64,000 nt of DNA from Fibrobacter sp. (GCF_017545445.1 NZ_JAFWOM010000148.1:17582-81581); one strand, 5' to 3'; positions 35,315-46,213 are shown, counted from the first letter of the stretch. The notes: generated from the sequence alone by a model not told the origin. A program made the numbers and translations.

Positions 35315-36073
35315 ATGAAACAATTCAACACCTACAGAACCCTTGCGAGCCTCGCCAAAGGCGCGGCCATTGCGCTCCTGTTTAACCTTGTCGCCTGCGG
35401 TGACAGTGCCACCCGCGCAAATTCTTCGTCAAATGCGCTCAACGCGGCCTTAGGAACAATGACAGACAATCGCGACGGACGGACCTACAGAACGGTCACC
35501 ATAGGCAAGCAGACATGGATGGCGGAAAATTTGAACTTTGAATCGGATAACAGCTTATGCATGAGCGATATCACTGATTATTGTAACAAATATGGGCGAC
35601 TTTACACCTGGGCCGCCGCGATGGATAGCGCAGCCATATGGGGCGAGTATGGTAAGGGCTGCGGTTATGGCAAAAAATGCTATCCTTCTACGCCTTTTGG
35701 ACAGCATGTGCGAGGAGTGTGTCCAGAAGGCTGGCACCTGCCTACCAATAGTGAATGGAGTAGCTTGATGTTTACTGTTGGTAACAATTATGAAGCAGCA
35801 GAGAACCTAAAGTCCACCAGTGGCTGGCTTGATTATAAAGGAACTAGTGGCAATGGAACAGATGACTATGGATTCTCGGCGTTACCTGCGGGCTATAGGG
35901 ACAAGCGGGGATATGGAGGCCAGGTGGGTTCAGAAGCACACTTCTGGACTTCTACAGAGGATGATGAAAACAAAGCAGACTTTATGTATTTTACGTATTC
36001 TACCCATGTTTGGTACATGTATGGAACCGACAAGCAATATGGTCGCAGTGTCCGTTGCGTTATGGACGAGTAA
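35315..36073 (+). CDS. FISUMP-domain lipoprotein (single domain)
   Basis: The 252-residue lipoprotein has L-V-A-C (Cys28) and one canonical FISUMP domain: 'MTDNRDGRTYRTVTIGKQTW', 'MAENLNFE', 'CNKYGRLYTWAAAMDSA', 'VRGVCPEGWHLPTNSEWSSL', 'GTDDYGFSALPAGYRDKRGYGG', 'FWTSTEDDENKADFMYF', 'GRSVRCVMDE'. It is the most consensus-like copy in the window. It is encoded opposite to the other FISUMP genes and 48 bases before a zinc-ribbon membrane protein gene, which may be cotranscribed. Confidence 0.88.
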   Translation: MKQFNTYRTLASLAKGAAIALLFNLVACGDSATRANSSSNALNAALGTMTDNRDGRTYRTVTIGKQTWMAENLNFESDNSLCMSDITDYCNKYGRLYTWAAAMDSAAIWGEYGKGCGYGKKCYPSTPFGQHVRGVCPEGWHLPTNSEWSSLMFTVGNNYEAAENLKSTSGWLDYKGTSGNGTDDYGFSALPAGYRDKRGYGGQVGSEAHFWTSTEDDENKADFMYFTYSTHVWYMYGTDKQYGRSVRCVMDE

Positions 36074-36121
36074 TAGCAAATGTCATGCGAAAATTGCTTT
36101 TGAAATGTTTTTGAGGCCAAT

Positions 36122-36976
36122 ATGATTTGCAAGAAGTGCGGAAGGAAATACGACAACGACATGCCGAAATGCTTGTGGTGTGACGCACCGAACGAAAGCT
36201 TGTCTTCACAAGACGGGGATGACACCTCAACCGCAGATTCCGAGACACAAAGCGAAGCCCACAAAGAATCGCTCAAAAAAATTGTTGATCCAGAACTTGA
36301 ACAAGCTTTCAACGACAATGTGCAACGCGGAAAAAGCGCCATCTCGTGGACAAAGCTCCAAATAGCCCTAAACATCCTTTTCTTCTTCGTAGCAACAAAA
36401 ACTTTCGGTGTAATCGCAAATTATTATAGAAACTATAAAGTTGACACCCCTGTACCTAAAGATGTCAATCTTGCTGTATGGACCTTAATCGTATTTTTCT
36501 TCTTCGTAGCCATTCCCTTTAGCGTTTTCATCGGCAAAAACTTGCTCTGGTTTTATCACGCCCATAAAGCACAAAATAAATTCACGGAAACATATTTCAC
36601 CCCGTGGGGAGCAACCATCTGCTACTACATCCCCGTCGTCAATTACTTCGTCTTTAAATCATTATTAGAAAATCAACATGAAACATTAAAATTACTGGGT
36701 ATAAAAGTTAAAGCTGAGTCAAACAAGTTGCTTACATGGTTCTTTATTTTCAACATTGCAACACCCATTTTCAATTATTTCAGTTTTAAAAGCTTTAATA
36801 CTGCCGTACTATTTACCAGCACGCTTTTGTGGATTATCCTAACCGTTCTCTACATCAAGCTCATCAGAGTCGCGACCACAAACGAACAAGCTGTGCACGA
36901 CCTGCTGGAAAACAATCGCATCAACAAAAAAGTTGAAGAGATCATTGCCCAGCGGGAAACAAACCAAGTTCTATAA
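36122..36976 (+). CDS. Zinc-ribbon membrane protein, DUF4328-like
   Basis: The 284-residue product begins with a rubredoxin-like zinc ribbon (CKKCG ... CLWC) and an acidic linker. Four to five hydrophobic helices follow (~residues 80-100, 118-140, 160-180, 198-245). The central 'WFYHAHKAQNKFTETYFTPWGATICYYIPVVNYFVFKSLLE' resembles DUF4328 ('spgwavgwwfiPi.nl...'). The function of that family is unknown. A small hairpin (GCGCC-GAA-GGCGC, 36979-36991) without a T-run separates it from the convergent integrase gene. Confidence 0.65.
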   Translation: MICKKCGRKYDNDMPKCLWCDAPNESLSSQDGDDTSTADSETQSEAHKESLKKIVDPELEQAFNDNVQRGKSAISWTKLQIALNILFFFVATKTFGVIANYYRNYKVDTPVPKDVNLAVWTLIVFFFFVAIPFSVFIGKNLLWFYHAHKAQNKFTETYFTPWGATICYYIPVVNYFVFKSLLENQHETLKLLGIKVKAESNKLLTWFFIFNIATPIFNYFSFKSFNTAVLFTSTLLWIILTVLYIKLIRVATTNEQAVHDLLENNRINKKVEEIIAQRETNQVL

Positions 36977-36991
36977 AATGCGCCGAAGGCG

Positions 36992-37828
36992 CTATCTCAG
37001 CCGGTCAAACTTTTTCATTTCCTTGTCCAAAAAGGTATCGACGTACTTGGCGTAAATAAGCGTTGTGTCGAGATTGCGATGGCCGAGAAGCTTGCTCGTC
37101 GCCGGGAGCGGAATACCGATAGTAATACACGTCGTAGCAAACGTGTGCCGCGCTAGATGACAATGGATATACTTGTAATGCCCTAGTTTTTTAGCCGCTT
37201 TGCGAAGCGTGCGATTGAACGTCGCATTTTCCACCACATGGAACACGAGCCCAGGTTTAAGAGGTTCCGGAAGCAAAAGCCGAGCTTGCACAGGAATAGG
37301 GATATAGACAGCCTCACCTGTCTTGTGCATTTGCTTTCGGATTTTCCAATCGAAAATTTCTGAAGAGTCGAGCGTGCGCAAGTCCCCGTAACGGAGCCCC
37401 GTAAAACAACTAAACAAAAACACTTGCATCACCTCATCCTCGGCACGAGTCAAGACCGTTCGCCGATCTATAAAATTCAAATAAAGTTGTTTCAATTCTC
37501 GCAATGTCAAAAAGCCGCGATGCGAATACGCCCTCCTGATTTTCACATTTTCAAACGGGTCTGTTTTAATAACGTCATCTGCTTTCATCTTATTGCAGAA
37601 TACACGGAGCACAGAAAGAGCCTTGACGACAGTAGCCTCCTTATTTCGCAAGCTTTCCAAATGATGTTTGAAATCACGTACAAAATTCGAAGTTACCTCA
37701 TCACAACTCAATTCGGGACTAAACAATTCAACTTTTTTCAAGTTCCAATAATATGTACGCACTGTTAGTGGCGACAATTCATCAGAGCATTTATTCAAAT
37801 ATTCCAATGCACAATCTATAAAACGCAT
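36992..37828 (-). CDS. Tyrosine recombinase (phage-type integrase)
   Basis: The 278-residue recombinase has an N-terminal SAM-like core-binding domain (~1-100) and a catalytic domain with all active-site positions visible: Arg in 'TGLRYGDLR', 'HLARHTFA' (HxxR), His in 'LLGHRNLDTT', and nucleophile Tyr in 'IYAKYVD'. The similar length suggests a site-specific recombinase rather than a large phage integrase; no phage genes or clear att repeats adjoin it. Its GGAGG Shine-Dalgarno lies within the hairpin at 37831-37857, which may restrict translation. Confidence 0.9.
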   Translation of the reverse strand: MRFIDCALEYLNKCSDELSPLTVRTYYWNLKKVELFSPELSCDEVTSNFVRDFKHHLESLRNKEATVVKALSVLRVFCNKMKADDVIKTDPFENVKIRRAYSHRGFLTLRELKQLYLNFIDRRTVLTRAEDEVMQVFLFSCFTGLRYGDLRTLDSSEIFDWKIRKQMHKTGEAVYIPIPVQARLLLPEPLKPGLVFHVVENATFNRTLRKAAKKLGHYKYIHCHLARHTFATTCITIGIPLPATSKLLGHRNLDTTLIYAKYVDTFLDKEMKKFDRLR

Positions 37829-37830
37829 AA

Positions 37831-37857
37831 AGCCTCCATTCGTTAAAATTGGAGGCT
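37831..37857 (-). promoter_or_regulatory. Hairpin occluding the integrase Shine-Dalgarno (or weak terminator of the upstream operon)
   Basis: Minus-strand RNA would form AGCCTCCA paired with TGGAGGCT (8 bp, 11-nt loop). The 3' arm contains the GGAGG four bases before the integrase ATG. It also lies 20 bases beyond the stop of the 37878-38465 gene and is followed by TTTAT, so it might instead end that transcript; the T-run is weak. Confidence 0.6.
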
Positions 37858-37877
37858 CAAAATAATTACTTTAGACG

Positions 37878-38465
37878 TTATTTTGTTTTTTTCTTTTTCC
37901 GTGCGCGACGAGCAGCAACCGCAGGTCGAACCATCGTCGCAATATTCATTGCCGTTCCAATCAAGATAAGGAAACTCGCGCAATAAAGCCCGATTCCGGC
38001 TTCAACTTTTAAAAGCGGAATTCCAAGCGATTCTCCCACGTGAGCAAGCCGCATCAAAAGCGACCAAAGAGAAACCATCGACAATAGCCCCATCACAGTC
38101 GAAGCCAGCGGTACAAGCCATGCAAATATTGCCGCTAAAAGAATCGCACCCAGAATGCCATACAAATGATGAATCGGTTCCATCTTGGGGAAATTCGGAA
38201 TATGCATTTTAAAGCGGTCTAGCGTTTTCGGGTTTTCTTTGACCATGCGGTGCATTTGCCCAAGTGCCGGTTCCGCCAAAGCTTTATCTAAATCGACGCC
38301 AGAAGCAATCTGATAAAACGTTGTCTCCGCGATGGGTTTGCTATTGTCCTTGACAGAACAAGAAACATTGGCAAGCGGCATCAACAGTGCAAGAAAAACC
38401 AACAGATACGGCAACGCCGTAATCTTTTTAAAAATGCTTTTTTCCCTATCGGAATTTTTACTCAT
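37878..38465 (-). CDS. Membrane protein of unknown function coupled to the SUMF1-domain gene
   Basis: The 195-residue product has a hydrophobic N-terminal segment ('LPYLLVFLALLMPLANVSC'), a ~70-residue exported or cytoplasmic loop, two or three further helices (~95-175) and a very basic C-terminus (ARRARKKKKTK). The Ala-Asn-Val-Ser-Cys stretch is not a clear lipobox. ATG 38465 overlaps the stop of the SUMF1-domain gene (ATGA), so the two are coupled and probably act together. No family is recognised. Confidence 0.6.
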   Translation of the reverse strand: MSKNSDREKSIFKKITALPYLLVFLALLMPLANVSCSVKDNSKPIAETTFYQIASGVDLDKALAEPALGQMHRMVKENPKTLDRFKMHIPNFPKMEPIHHLYGILGAILLAAIFAWLVPLASTVMGLLSMVSLWSLLMRLAHVGESLGIPLLKVEAGIGLYCASFLILIGTAMNIATMVRPAVAARRARKKKKTK

Positions 38466-40813
38466 TTCTTTTTTCCCTGATTGATTCTCTCGAGAGAGAA
38501 CACGCAACGGAAGCCAATATGATCAGACCAATAACGCGGATCTTCATCATCCCTATCCGTCATGTACAGTTTTTTAACACCGTCCTTCCAAGATCCACCT
38601 TTCAAAACTTTATTCGTACCCCAGTAAGAACCGGTCGGGTTCGAATCTTCAATTTTGAACGTAATGGCAAAGTAATTATCGCGAGTCCATTCGGCCATGT
38701 TCCCCGACATATCGTACATGCCCCAAGCGTTCGGTTCCTTGGTAGCAACATCATGCGGACCATAAGCCACAGTATCCGTCTTGCCCATCTTGTAAGAATT
38801 TTCAGCAAAGACAGCATATTTGTTCACACTGAAATGGTCATCCACCTCCCAAAGAGCGCCGTTATTACTGCCTGCACGCCCAGCAAATTCCCATTGCGCT
38901 TCGGTCGGCAAATCACCACCAAGAGCTTTGCAGAAGTATTGTGCTTTTTCCCAAGAAATTCCTTGAACCGGTTTATTCGGACCTTTAAACGTAGAACGGT
39001 CCGGAATTCGTTTTGCAGAATCAAGATTGTCCATCGTCTTCTTATAAAATTCCTGAGTCACTTCCGTCGTGTGGATTGCAAACGGCGACATAGAGACAAC
39101 CTTGCCACGATAACGGAACGAGCCAGAATCAATGACTGCAACTGTTCCACGAGTGGCATGTTCAATGATCGGCACAGCAAACTTATGCGTCGTATCCTCC
39201 ACTACAGAAGGACTCGATGTCGGCACTTCGACCCTGTGAATCCAATCTCGGACTTCTGGTTCCTGTTCTATGTACGTCGGCAAAATAAATTTGCCTTCAC
39301 CTTCATAAAGCTTTACTCCAATGCGGAACGCAATCTTTTCGTAGCGATAGTGATAACGCCCCACTAGAGTTCCTTCCTTGGAAATCCATACAGGTTTGTT
39401 GTTTGCAAGGAACAAAGTCACAATGACACTCGGATCGACAGACTTCAGCTTTGCATAAATCGAATCCATGGAATACCCCTTGATGACACCTTTCCAAATG
39501 ACATCAACCCTTTCCTGGCTAGAGCCAAAAGCAAGCTGGAGTGTATCAGGTTTCGCTGGTTTTGCATCGACAGGTGCAGGCACCGAAGCCACTGGAGCAA
39601 CTGTACTATCGGCAACCTTCGCAGTGGAGTCAGCAACCTTCGCAGTCGAATCAGCTGGGACTGCAACAGAAGCAGCGACCTTCACCGTAGAATCCACAAC
39701 AACCGCAGTCTTTTCAACAGGCTTAATTGTAGAACCTTTTTCAATCGCTTCTACAGACCTGGGCCAAACATTCAACTGGAGCGGGAACTGCTGCAAGCTG
39801 TCAAGTTTTTCACGAATAGACTTGAAAACTTGATTGACTTCGCCCAGCTTTCTGGTACGCCATATCTTTTGTGCTTCGGAACGTTTGTGGTTGTAACGAT
39901 TGACGTAACCACGGTAATCCTTGCTAGAATCAATCAACCCAAGTGAATCAGCGGGTTTGATTGCTGGGTATATATTGGAGAATTCAGTCGTATCGACTCG
40001 CCCAACATTCTGATTCACTTCGGCAGAGAACGCATCATAGAGTATTTCCGTATCTTCAAGCGTTTTAGGAGCTTGCACATCAGGTATCGATACCGAGAAA
40101 TTGGAAGTCGTAGAAGCAGTGGTATCCAAAACAGGGAAATCCACCTTGAACACAAGACTTTTCCCTGCACGGAGTTGCCCGGCTTCCACATAAGGAAGTT
40201 TGTCCGGAGCAGAGAACGCGAACATGTAAAATCCTTCCTTCGCCGGATAAAAAACCTTTGCGTTACTCTTCATGGACGTATTATAAGAAACTATTTCCAG
40301 ATCCTTTTCACTAGACTGGATTTCCACGATGCCAGGATGAGCGCTCTCGTTTAGCGTTTGCCACTTGCCGTTTTTCATAAACAAGAGCTTTGAAACCCGC
40401 GATGAATAAATGTACTCGGAATCAAAATAGATATCGGCCTCATCTTGGAAAGCCTTTTGCTGGCGTGATGCGTACAACCGCATTCCAACCACTTCACGCA
40501 GACTCATGTGGTTTTCCTTCAGGCTAAAAGCATGAAGTTTCAAATATTCTTCAGTTTTGGCGACACCGGAGAACCACAAATATTCCTTTACCGATTTTTT
40601 CTGACGCAAGTAAAGCTGGTTCGGCTGCAATGGAAAAACAGGTTGCGAGGAGATAGCCACAGAACTATCCAATACAATAGCAATATTGGCAGCATGCTCT
40701 AAAACGCTACCGACTTTAAAATTTTCCGGCATTATTTTAAAGTTGCGGTCATCGTCTGCCATGGTCAATGCCGGAACCAGCAACAAAAGCGGAAGCAATC
40801 GGGAAAATGTCAT
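38462..40813 (-). CDS. Exported SUMF1/FGE-sulfatase-domain protein (probably non-catalytic)
   Basis: A 783-residue protein with a signal peptide (MTFSRLLPLLLLVPALTMA). Residues ~25-230 are a beta-rich N-terminal region. An Ala/Val/Asp/Ser repeat linker ('VADSTAKVADSTAKVADSTV', ~380-410) follows. The SUMF1 domain occupies ~560-775: 'FAIHTTEVTQEFYKKTM', 'PVQGISWEKAQYFCKALGGDLPTEAQWEFAGRAG', 'NAWGMYDMSGNMAEWTRDNY', 'LKGGSWKD', 'IGFRCVF'. The active-site cysteine pair of true formylglycine-generating enzymes is missing after 'GGSW', so a structural or binding role, as in GldJ/GldK-like proteins, is more likely. A GGAG site precedes the ATG. Confidence 0.8.
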   Translation of the reverse strand: MTFSRLLPLLLLVPALTMADDDRNFKIMPENFKVGSVLEHAANIAIVLDSSVAISSQPVFPLQPNQLYLRQKKSVKEYLWFSGVAKTEEYLKLHAFSLKENHMSLREVVGMRLYASRQQKAFQDEADIYFDSEYIYSSRVSKLLFMKNGKWQTLNESAHPGIVEIQSSEKDLEIVSYNTSMKSNAKVFYPAKEGFYMFAFSAPDKLPYVEAGQLRAGKSLVFKVDFPVLDTTASTTSNFSVSIPDVQAPKTLEDTEILYDAFSAEVNQNVGRVDTTEFSNIYPAIKPADSLGLIDSSKDYRGYVNRYNHKRSEAQKIWRTRKLGEVNQVFKSIREKLDSLQQFPLQLNVWPRSVEAIEKGSTIKPVEKTAVVVDSTVKVAASVAVPADSTAKVADSTAKVADSTVAPVASVPAPVDAKPAKPDTLQLAFGSSQERVDVIWKGVIKGYSMDSIYAKLKSVDPSVIVTLFLANNKPVWISKEGTLVGRYHYRYEKIAFRIGVKLYEGEGKFILPTYIEQEPEVRDWIHRVEVPTSSPSVVEDTTHKFAVPIIEHATRGTVAVIDSGSFRYRGKVVSMSPFAIHTTEVTQEFYKKTMDNLDSAKRIPDRSTFKGPNKPVQGISWEKAQYFCKALGGDLPTEAQWEFAGRAGSNNGALWEVDDHFSVNKYAVFAENSYKMGKTDTVAYGPHDVATKEPNAWGMYDMSGNMAEWTRDNYFAITFKIEDSNPTGSYWGTNKVLKGGSWKDGVKKLYMTDRDDEDPRYWSDHIGFRCVFSLERINQGKKK

Positions 40814-40876
40814 AAGCTCTCCTGTCTTTAGAACCTTCTTCTAAGAAAAAAATAATTTCTTGTAAGCAATTATGTT

Positions 40877-43800
40877 CTAAAATTTTATGGAATTTGCCCC
40901 CATTTCGAGCAAATAACCGCCCTTTGCACCGCCCACAGGCCCTAATTCAACTTTCCAGTCTGCCAAACGGATAATATCGGGGTGGTGTTCAATGACAATG
41001 ACCGTATCACCACGGGCCGAAAGCCTGCGCAAGAGGTTCCAGAGAATCTGGATATCCTTCAAGTGGAGACCCGTCGTCGGTTCGTCGAGCAGATAGACCA
41101 TCTCGTTCGCCGGACGGCGGCAGAGTTCTGCAGCAAGCTTTAAGCGTTGCGATTCGCCGCCACTAAGCGTAGTGACCGGCTGCCCCAGTTTCACGTACGG
41201 AAGTCCCACATCGCGGAGACATTCGAGTTTCGGTAAAATCTTCGGCTGGTCCTTGAAAAATTCGCAGGCATCCACGATGCGCATGTCAAGCACGTCGGCA
41301 ATGTTCTTGCCCTTGAAGGTGACTGTTAAGGTTTCTTGATTGTAACGCTTGCCACCGCAGACTTCGCACGTTTCCCAGATGTCCGAGAGGAAGTGCATTT
41401 CGACCGCGACTGCACCACGGCCTTCGCAAGCAGGGCAACGCCCACGTGCGAGGTTGTAACTGAAACGGCCATAGTCAAAGCCTTTGACCTTGGACTGTTC
41501 GAGCTTGGAGAACAACTTGCGGATATCGTCAAACACGCCCGTGAAGCTCGCCGGCGTACTGCGCGGCGTTCCCGAAATCGGGCTTTGATCGACAAGCAGC
41601 ACTTCGCCACTCTGCTTTTTGCGGCCACGCGCCTGGAACTGCTTTTTAAGCGCCGGGAAAATTTCATCCACGACAAGCGAACTCTTGCCCGAACCCGAAA
41701 CGCCACAGACAACGCTCACCGCCTTCTTCGGGAATTTCACAGACAAATTCTTCAAGTTGTTTGCCTTGAGGTTCTTGAATTCGTAAAACTCCGTATCATC
41801 CGTAATGCGTACCGGTTCCAGCTGGTTTGCCACCGGCGTAGAATACGTGAGGAACTTAACCGTTTCGCTACGCGGGAACTGTTGCAACGCATACGGCTTT
41901 GCAAGTTCTGCCGGAGATCCTTCGGCAACGACTTCGCCACCGAAATCGCCAGCGCCTGGCCCCATATCGATAATGTGGTCTGCCGCCTGCATCATCTTGA
42001 TGTCGTGTTCCACGACCACGAGCGTATTGCCGAGGTCTCGCAAGCGGTAAAGCGTATCCAGGAGTTTTGCGGTGTCGCTTTCGTGGAGGCCGACGGTCGG
42101 TTCGTCAAGTACATACAAGACGCCTTCGAGGCCGCTACCGATTTGGCTTGCCAAGCGGATGCGCTGCGACTCGCCACCGCTCAAAGTATCGCCCGCACGG
42201 TCAAGTCCAATGTAACCAAGCCCCACGCTAATCAAGAAGTCCAAGCGGCCAATGATTTCGCGGAGGAGCGGAGAAGCAATTGTCGTTTTGCTCTGGATGG
42301 ATGCAGAAGTTGCATTTTCTTCGTTTGCAAAATCGACTTTTGCAAACCAGTCGCGGGCTTCGGCAATGCTCATGTGATGCACATCCATGATGTTCTTGCC
42401 CAAGATACGCACCGCAAGATATTCGGGCTTTAAGCGTTCGCCGTGGCAGTCGGGGCATTCCTCGCCATCCTTGAAGTGGCCAAGGCCGAGGCACGTTTCG
42501 CAGGCGCCCCAGTGCGTGTTGAAGCTGAAATGTTTCGGATTGAGTGCAGAATCCATGTACCAGCCGCATTCCGGGCAGCCGGGCTTTTCGCTTGCCGAGA
42601 GGCGTTCTTCGCCATCGCAATCCACGTACAAAATGCCGTTACCGTCGCGGTAGCCGCGTTCAAACGCTTCGACCAAGCGGGCGCGATTTTCTTCCTTGAC
42701 AACAACAGAATCGACTACAGCCAGCAACAGCTTTTCGCGTGTCGGGACTTTAGGCAGCGGAAGTTCTACAAGCTTTTTGCCTAGATACGCCTTGCGGTAA
42801 CCCTTTTCCGTCAGAATTTTAGATAACTTAATTTCATCCTTGATTTCGAACGGGGCAAGCACCGTCACCATCTTATTGAGGTCACGCTCAAATGCAAATT
42901 GCATCAAGTCGCCAGCGGCATAAGAGCTGACCGGCTTTCCGCATTTTAAGCAGTGTGCCGTACCCACGCGGGCCCACAAAATGCGGAAGTAGTCGTAAAT
43001 TTCAGTGAGCGTCGCCACCGTACTGCGAGGGCTCTTGCTTGCGCTCTTCTGGTCAATGGCAATCGCAGGGGCGAGGCCCGAAATGGAATCAATGCTACCA
43101 CGGTCAGGGCGGCCCAAGAAGCGGCGGGCATATGTGCTGAGTGTTTCCACAAAACGGCGCTGTCCTTCGCTAAAGAGCGTATGGAACGCGAGGCTCGACT
43201 TGCCCGAGCCCGAAACACCTGTAATCACAGTGAGCTTGTGGCGCGGGATCGTCACGTCGATGTTCTTGAGGTTGTGCTTGCGCGCACCGTGAACTTCGAT
43301 GTCCAGCGAGTAATTTTCGCCCTTTTCGTCCGTGCGTTCAAAATGCTTGTTTTCGCCATGCTTTTTCGCCAAGACCGGAGCGAGGTAACGCCCCGTCTCC
43401 GACTTTTTGCATTTGGCAATTTGTTCGGGAGTCCCCGTCGCGATAATGCGACCGCCGTTTACGCCCGCATCCGGGCCAAGGTCAATAATCCAGTCCGCGC
43501 ACTTAATCACATCGAGGTTGTGTTCAATCACCACGACGCTGTTGCCGAGACTACGCAAGCGGTTCAAACATTCCAGCAACCGGCGGATATCTTCAAAATG
43601 CAAACCGGTCGTCGGTTCATCGAGCAAGTAAAGCGTCTTGCCCGTGCCCGGGCGGCGCAGTTCCGAAGCTATCTTCACGCGTTGCGCTTCGCCACCAGAA
43701 AGCGTTGTCGAGGGTTGCCCAAGCGTAAGGTAGCCAAGGCCCACTTCGCAAAGGAGCTTGAGCGGTTCTGCAATTTTCGGAATATCCTTGAAAAATTCAG

Positions 43801-46213
43801 CAGCATCGCTGATACTCATGTCGAGCACTTCAGAAATGTTCTTGCCCTTGAAATAAACTTCACGGGTCGCTTCGTTAAAGCGCTTGCCGTCGCACACGTC
43901 GCACGTGACTTGCACGCTCGGCAAAATGTGCATGTCGATGACCTTCACGCCAGCGCCTTCGCAAGCATCGCAACGGCCGCCCTTCACATTAAAGCTAAAG
44001 CGGCTCTTGGTGTAGCCACGCACCTTGCTCTCTTCCATGCCAGCAAACAAGTCGCGGATATCGTCCCAAATTTTCGTGTAAGTGGCAGGGTTACTGCGCG
44101 GAGTGCGTCCAATCGGCGTCTGGTCAATTTCAATAACCTTGTCGATGTTTTCGAGACCTTCCAGATGGTCAAACTTGCCGACCGGTTCTTCGGAATTGTA
44201 GAACACTCGCGCAAGTTCACGGCGCAAAATCTGGTTCACAAGCGTGCTCTTGCCCGAGCCCGAAACACCCGTCACTACAGTAAACGCACCGCCAAGCGGA
44301 ATTTCCACGTCGATGTTCTTGAGATTGTTTTCGCAGGCACCGCAAACCTTGAGCTTCGGCGTATTCTTGTCTATCTTCAAGCGCTGCTTCGGAATTTCAA
44401 TCGCCTTGCGACCGCTCAAATATGCGCCCGTAAGCGAAGACTTGTTCTTCTCCAGTTCTTCGACCGTGCCCGCCGCCAAAATGCGACCGCCTTCGACACC
44501 CGCGCCAGGGCCCACATCAATCACGCAGTCCGCATGACGCATCGTATCCTCATCGTGTTCCACGATGAGAAGGCTGTTGCCTTGGGCACGTAAACGTTCA
44601 AGCATTTCGAGCAACTTGTCGTTGTCGCGTGGGTGCAAGCCAATGCTCGGTTCATCAAGCACATAAAGCACTCCCTGCAAACCCGCACCCACGGCACTTG
44701 CGAGCCTGATACGCTGTGCCTCGCCACCGCTCAAAGTCGAAGCCTTGCGGCTGATATCCAAATAGCCAAGGCCCACCGCCTTCAAGAACCCTAGGCGCCC
44801 GCGAATTTCCTTGAGCACTTCGCGGCCAATGCGCTGTTCCTTCGGGGAAAGCTTTAACTTGTCAAAAAACTCGACGGACTTTTCGACAGACCATTCCGTC
44901 ATTTCGCAAATGTTATGGCCGTGAAAATCGACCGCCGCCGCAATACGGTTGATTCGCGTGCCATGGCATTCCGGGCAAACGCCAATCTGCATGTACTTTC
45001 GGAAGTGGTAAATATGCCACATGTCCCAAAGTTCCTGCATTACAGTCACCACGCCGCGTTCGCTCCCGCTCGGAGTCCCGTACAGCACGGCATCCTGTTG
45101 TGCCTTCTTGAGTTTGCACCACGGCGTATCCAGCGAAAAGTGCATTTCGTTTGCAATCGTGCGCAAATTACGCCAGCCAAAATCGCTAAAGATAATGCAG
45201 CCGTCATCCTTCTTTTGCGGGGCAAGGCAGCCCTCTTTCAAAGACAAATCCGGATTCGGCACAATCAAATTAACGTCAAATTCACAACTTTCACCAAGGC
45301 CCTTGCAAGCGGGGCACTGCCCCTTCGGGTCGTTAAAGCTAAAGAATCGCGGTTCGAGTTCCGGGATAGAAATTCCGCACTTCGGGCAAGCAAGTTGCGT
45401 ACCCTGCAAGCGGTATTCTTCCTTTGCGGCGTCCCCACCCCGCGACGCATTCGCCGTACCGCCCGCAGCATCGGAACCGCCCGCAACATCCGGCGACGAA
45501 AGCAAGAACGACACGAGCTTTCCGTCCGTGAGCTTCAAGGCGCCTTCAATCGCCTCGCGCAAACGGCTCATGTTCTTGCGTTCCAGCGTCAAGCGGTCAA
45601 TCACCACTTCAATCGTGTGCTTCTCGTAGCGCACCAACAACGGCACATCTTCGAGCCTGTAAATCGTCCCATCGACACGCACGCGGACAAAGCCATTTTC
45701 CTTGAGTTCGGCAAGTTCCTTGCGGTATTCGCCCTTGCGCTCCTGCACAATCGGCGCCATCACCAAAATCTTTTTGTTTTCGTCACTCGCATACAAGTTA
45801 TCGACAATCTGATCGACCGACTGCGCCTGAATCACCTTGCCGCACTTAGGGCAATGCGGAACACCGAGGCGCGCAAACATCAAACGGTAATGGTCCAAAA
45901 TCTCGACCACCGTACCCACCGTACTGCGCGGGTTACGGTTCACCGTCTTCTGGTCAATCGAAATAGTCGGCGAAATACCGCGAACGCTCTCCACATCCGG
46001 ATGCTTCATGCGGCCAATGAACTGGCGCGCATACGCCGAAAGCGACTCCACAAAGCGGCGCTGCCCTTCCTGGAACACCGTATCAAACGCCAAACTCGAC
46101 TTGCCCGAGCCCGAAACGCCAGTCACCACGACAATCGAGTCGCGGGGAATCGTCAAATCGACATGGCGGAGGTTGTGTTCATGAGCATCGCGGATTTCAA
46201 TAGATTTCGTCAT
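40877..46213 (-). CDS. uvrA: Excinuclease ABC subunit A, tandem-duplicated (four ABC domains)
   Basis: At 1778 residues this is about twice normal UvrA and consists of two complete UvrA units in tandem (~1-935 and ~945-1778). Each unit has two Walker A motifs ('[14 protein letters not shown]', '[11 protein letters not shown]' / '[14 protein letters not shown]', '[14 protein letters not shown]'), LSGGE signatures, Walker B '[12 protein letters not shown]'/'[12 protein letters not shown]', UvrB-interaction and insertion regions, and CxxC zinc modules ('CDACEGAGV...CDVCDGKRF', 'CPACEGRGA...CEVCGGKRY'). UvrA normally dimerises to scan DNA for bulky lesions; here one chain may equal a dimer. Chlamydial UvrA is similarly double. 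A Gly/Ala-rich insertion ('[20 protein letters not shown]') lies at ~residue 245. Confidence 0.95.
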   Translation of the reverse strand: MTKSIEIRDAHEHNLRHVDLTIPRDSIVVVTGVSGSGKSSLAFDTVFQEGQRRFVESLSAYARQFIGRMKHPDVESVRGISPTISIDQKTVNRNPRSTVGTVVEILDHYRLMFARLGVPHCPKCGKVIQAQSVDQIVDNLYASDENKKILVMAPIVQERKGEYRKELAELKENGFVRVRVDGTIYRLEDVPLLVRYEKHTIEVVIDRLTLERKNMSRLREAIEGALKLTDGKLVSFLLSSPDVAGGSDAAGGTANASRGGDAAKEEYRLQGTQLACPKCGISIPELEPRFFSFNDPKGQCPACKGLGESCEFDVNLIVPNPDLSLKEGCLAPQKKDDGCIIFSDFGWRNLRTIANEMHFSLDTPWCKLKKAQQDAVLYGTPSGSERGVVTVMQELWDMWHIYHFRKYMQIGVCPECHGTRINRIAAAVDFHGHNICEMTEWSVEKSVEFFDKLKLSPKEQRIGREVLKEIRGRLGFLKAVGLGYLDISRKASTLSGGEAQRIRLASAVGAGLQGVLYVLDEPSIGLHPRDNDKLLEMLERLRAQGNSLLIVEHDEDTMRHADCVIDVGPGAGVEGGRILAAGTVEELEKNKSSLTGAYLSGRKAIEIPKQRLKIDKNTPKLKVCGACENNLKNIDVEIPLGGAFTVVTGVSGSGKSTLVNQILRRELARVFYNSEEPVGKFDHLEGLENIDKVIEIDQTPIGRTPRSNPATYTKIWDDIRDLFAGMEESKVRGYTKSRFSFNVKGGRCDACEGAGVKVIDMHILPSVQVTCDVCDGKRFNEATREVYFKGKNISEVLDMSISDAAEFFKDIPKIAEPLKLLCEVGLGYLTLGQPSTTLSGGEAQRVKIASELRRPGTGKTLYLLDEPTTGLHFEDIRRLLECLNRLRSLGNSVVVIEHNLDVIKCADWIIDLGPDAGVNGGRIIATGTPEQIAKCKKSETGRYLAPVLAKKHGENKHFERTDEKGENYSLDIEVHGARKHNLKNIDVTIPRHKLTVITGVSGSGKSSLAFHTLFSEGQRRFVETLSTYARRFLGRPDRGSIDSISGLAPAIAIDQKSASKSPRSTVATLTEIYDYFRILWARVGTAHCLKCGKPVSSYAAGDLMQFAFERDLNKMVTVLAPFEIKDEIKLSKILTEKGYRKAYLGKKLVELPLPKVPTREKLLLAVVDSVVVKEENRARLVEAFERGYRDGNGILYVDCDGEERLSASEKPGCPECGWYMDSALNPKHFSFNTHWGACETCLGLGHFKDGEECPDCHGERLKPEYLAVRILGKNIMDVHHMSIAEARDWFAKVDFANEENATSASIQSKTTIASPLLREIIGRLDFLISVGLGYIGLDRAGDTLSGGESQRIRLASQIGSGLEGVLYVLDEPTVGLHESDTAKLLDTLYRLRDLGNTLVVVEHDIKMMQAADHIIDMGPGAGDFGGEVVAEGSPAELAKPYALQQFPRSETVKFLTYSTPVANQLEPVRITDDTEFYEFKNLKANNLKNLSVKFPKKAVSVVCGVSGSGKSSLVVDEIFPALKKQFQARGRKKQSGEVLLVDQSPISGTPRSTPASFTGVFDDIRKLFSKLEQSKVKGFDYGRFSYNLARGRCPACEGRGAVAVEMHFLSDIWETCEVCGGKRYNQETLTVTFKGKNIADVLDMRIVDACEFFKDQPKILPKLECLRDVGLPYVKLGQPVTTLSGGESQRLKLAAELCRRPANEMVYLLDEPTTGLHLKDIQILWNLLRRLSARGDTVIVIEHHPDIIRLADWKVELGPVGGAKGGYLLEMGANSIKF

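Noticed and set aside
40828..40881. Inverted repeat TTTAGAAC / GTTCTAAA between uvrA and the SUMF1-domain gene as a terminator
   Set aside because: The 8-bp arms are 39 bases apart without a usable T-run; too weak to call a terminator.
42953..44593. 546-codon plus-strand open frame opposite uvrA (and others at 41336-42433 and 44915-46342)
   Set aside because: These are Arg/Ala/His-rich antisense shadows of a highly conserved uvrA gene.
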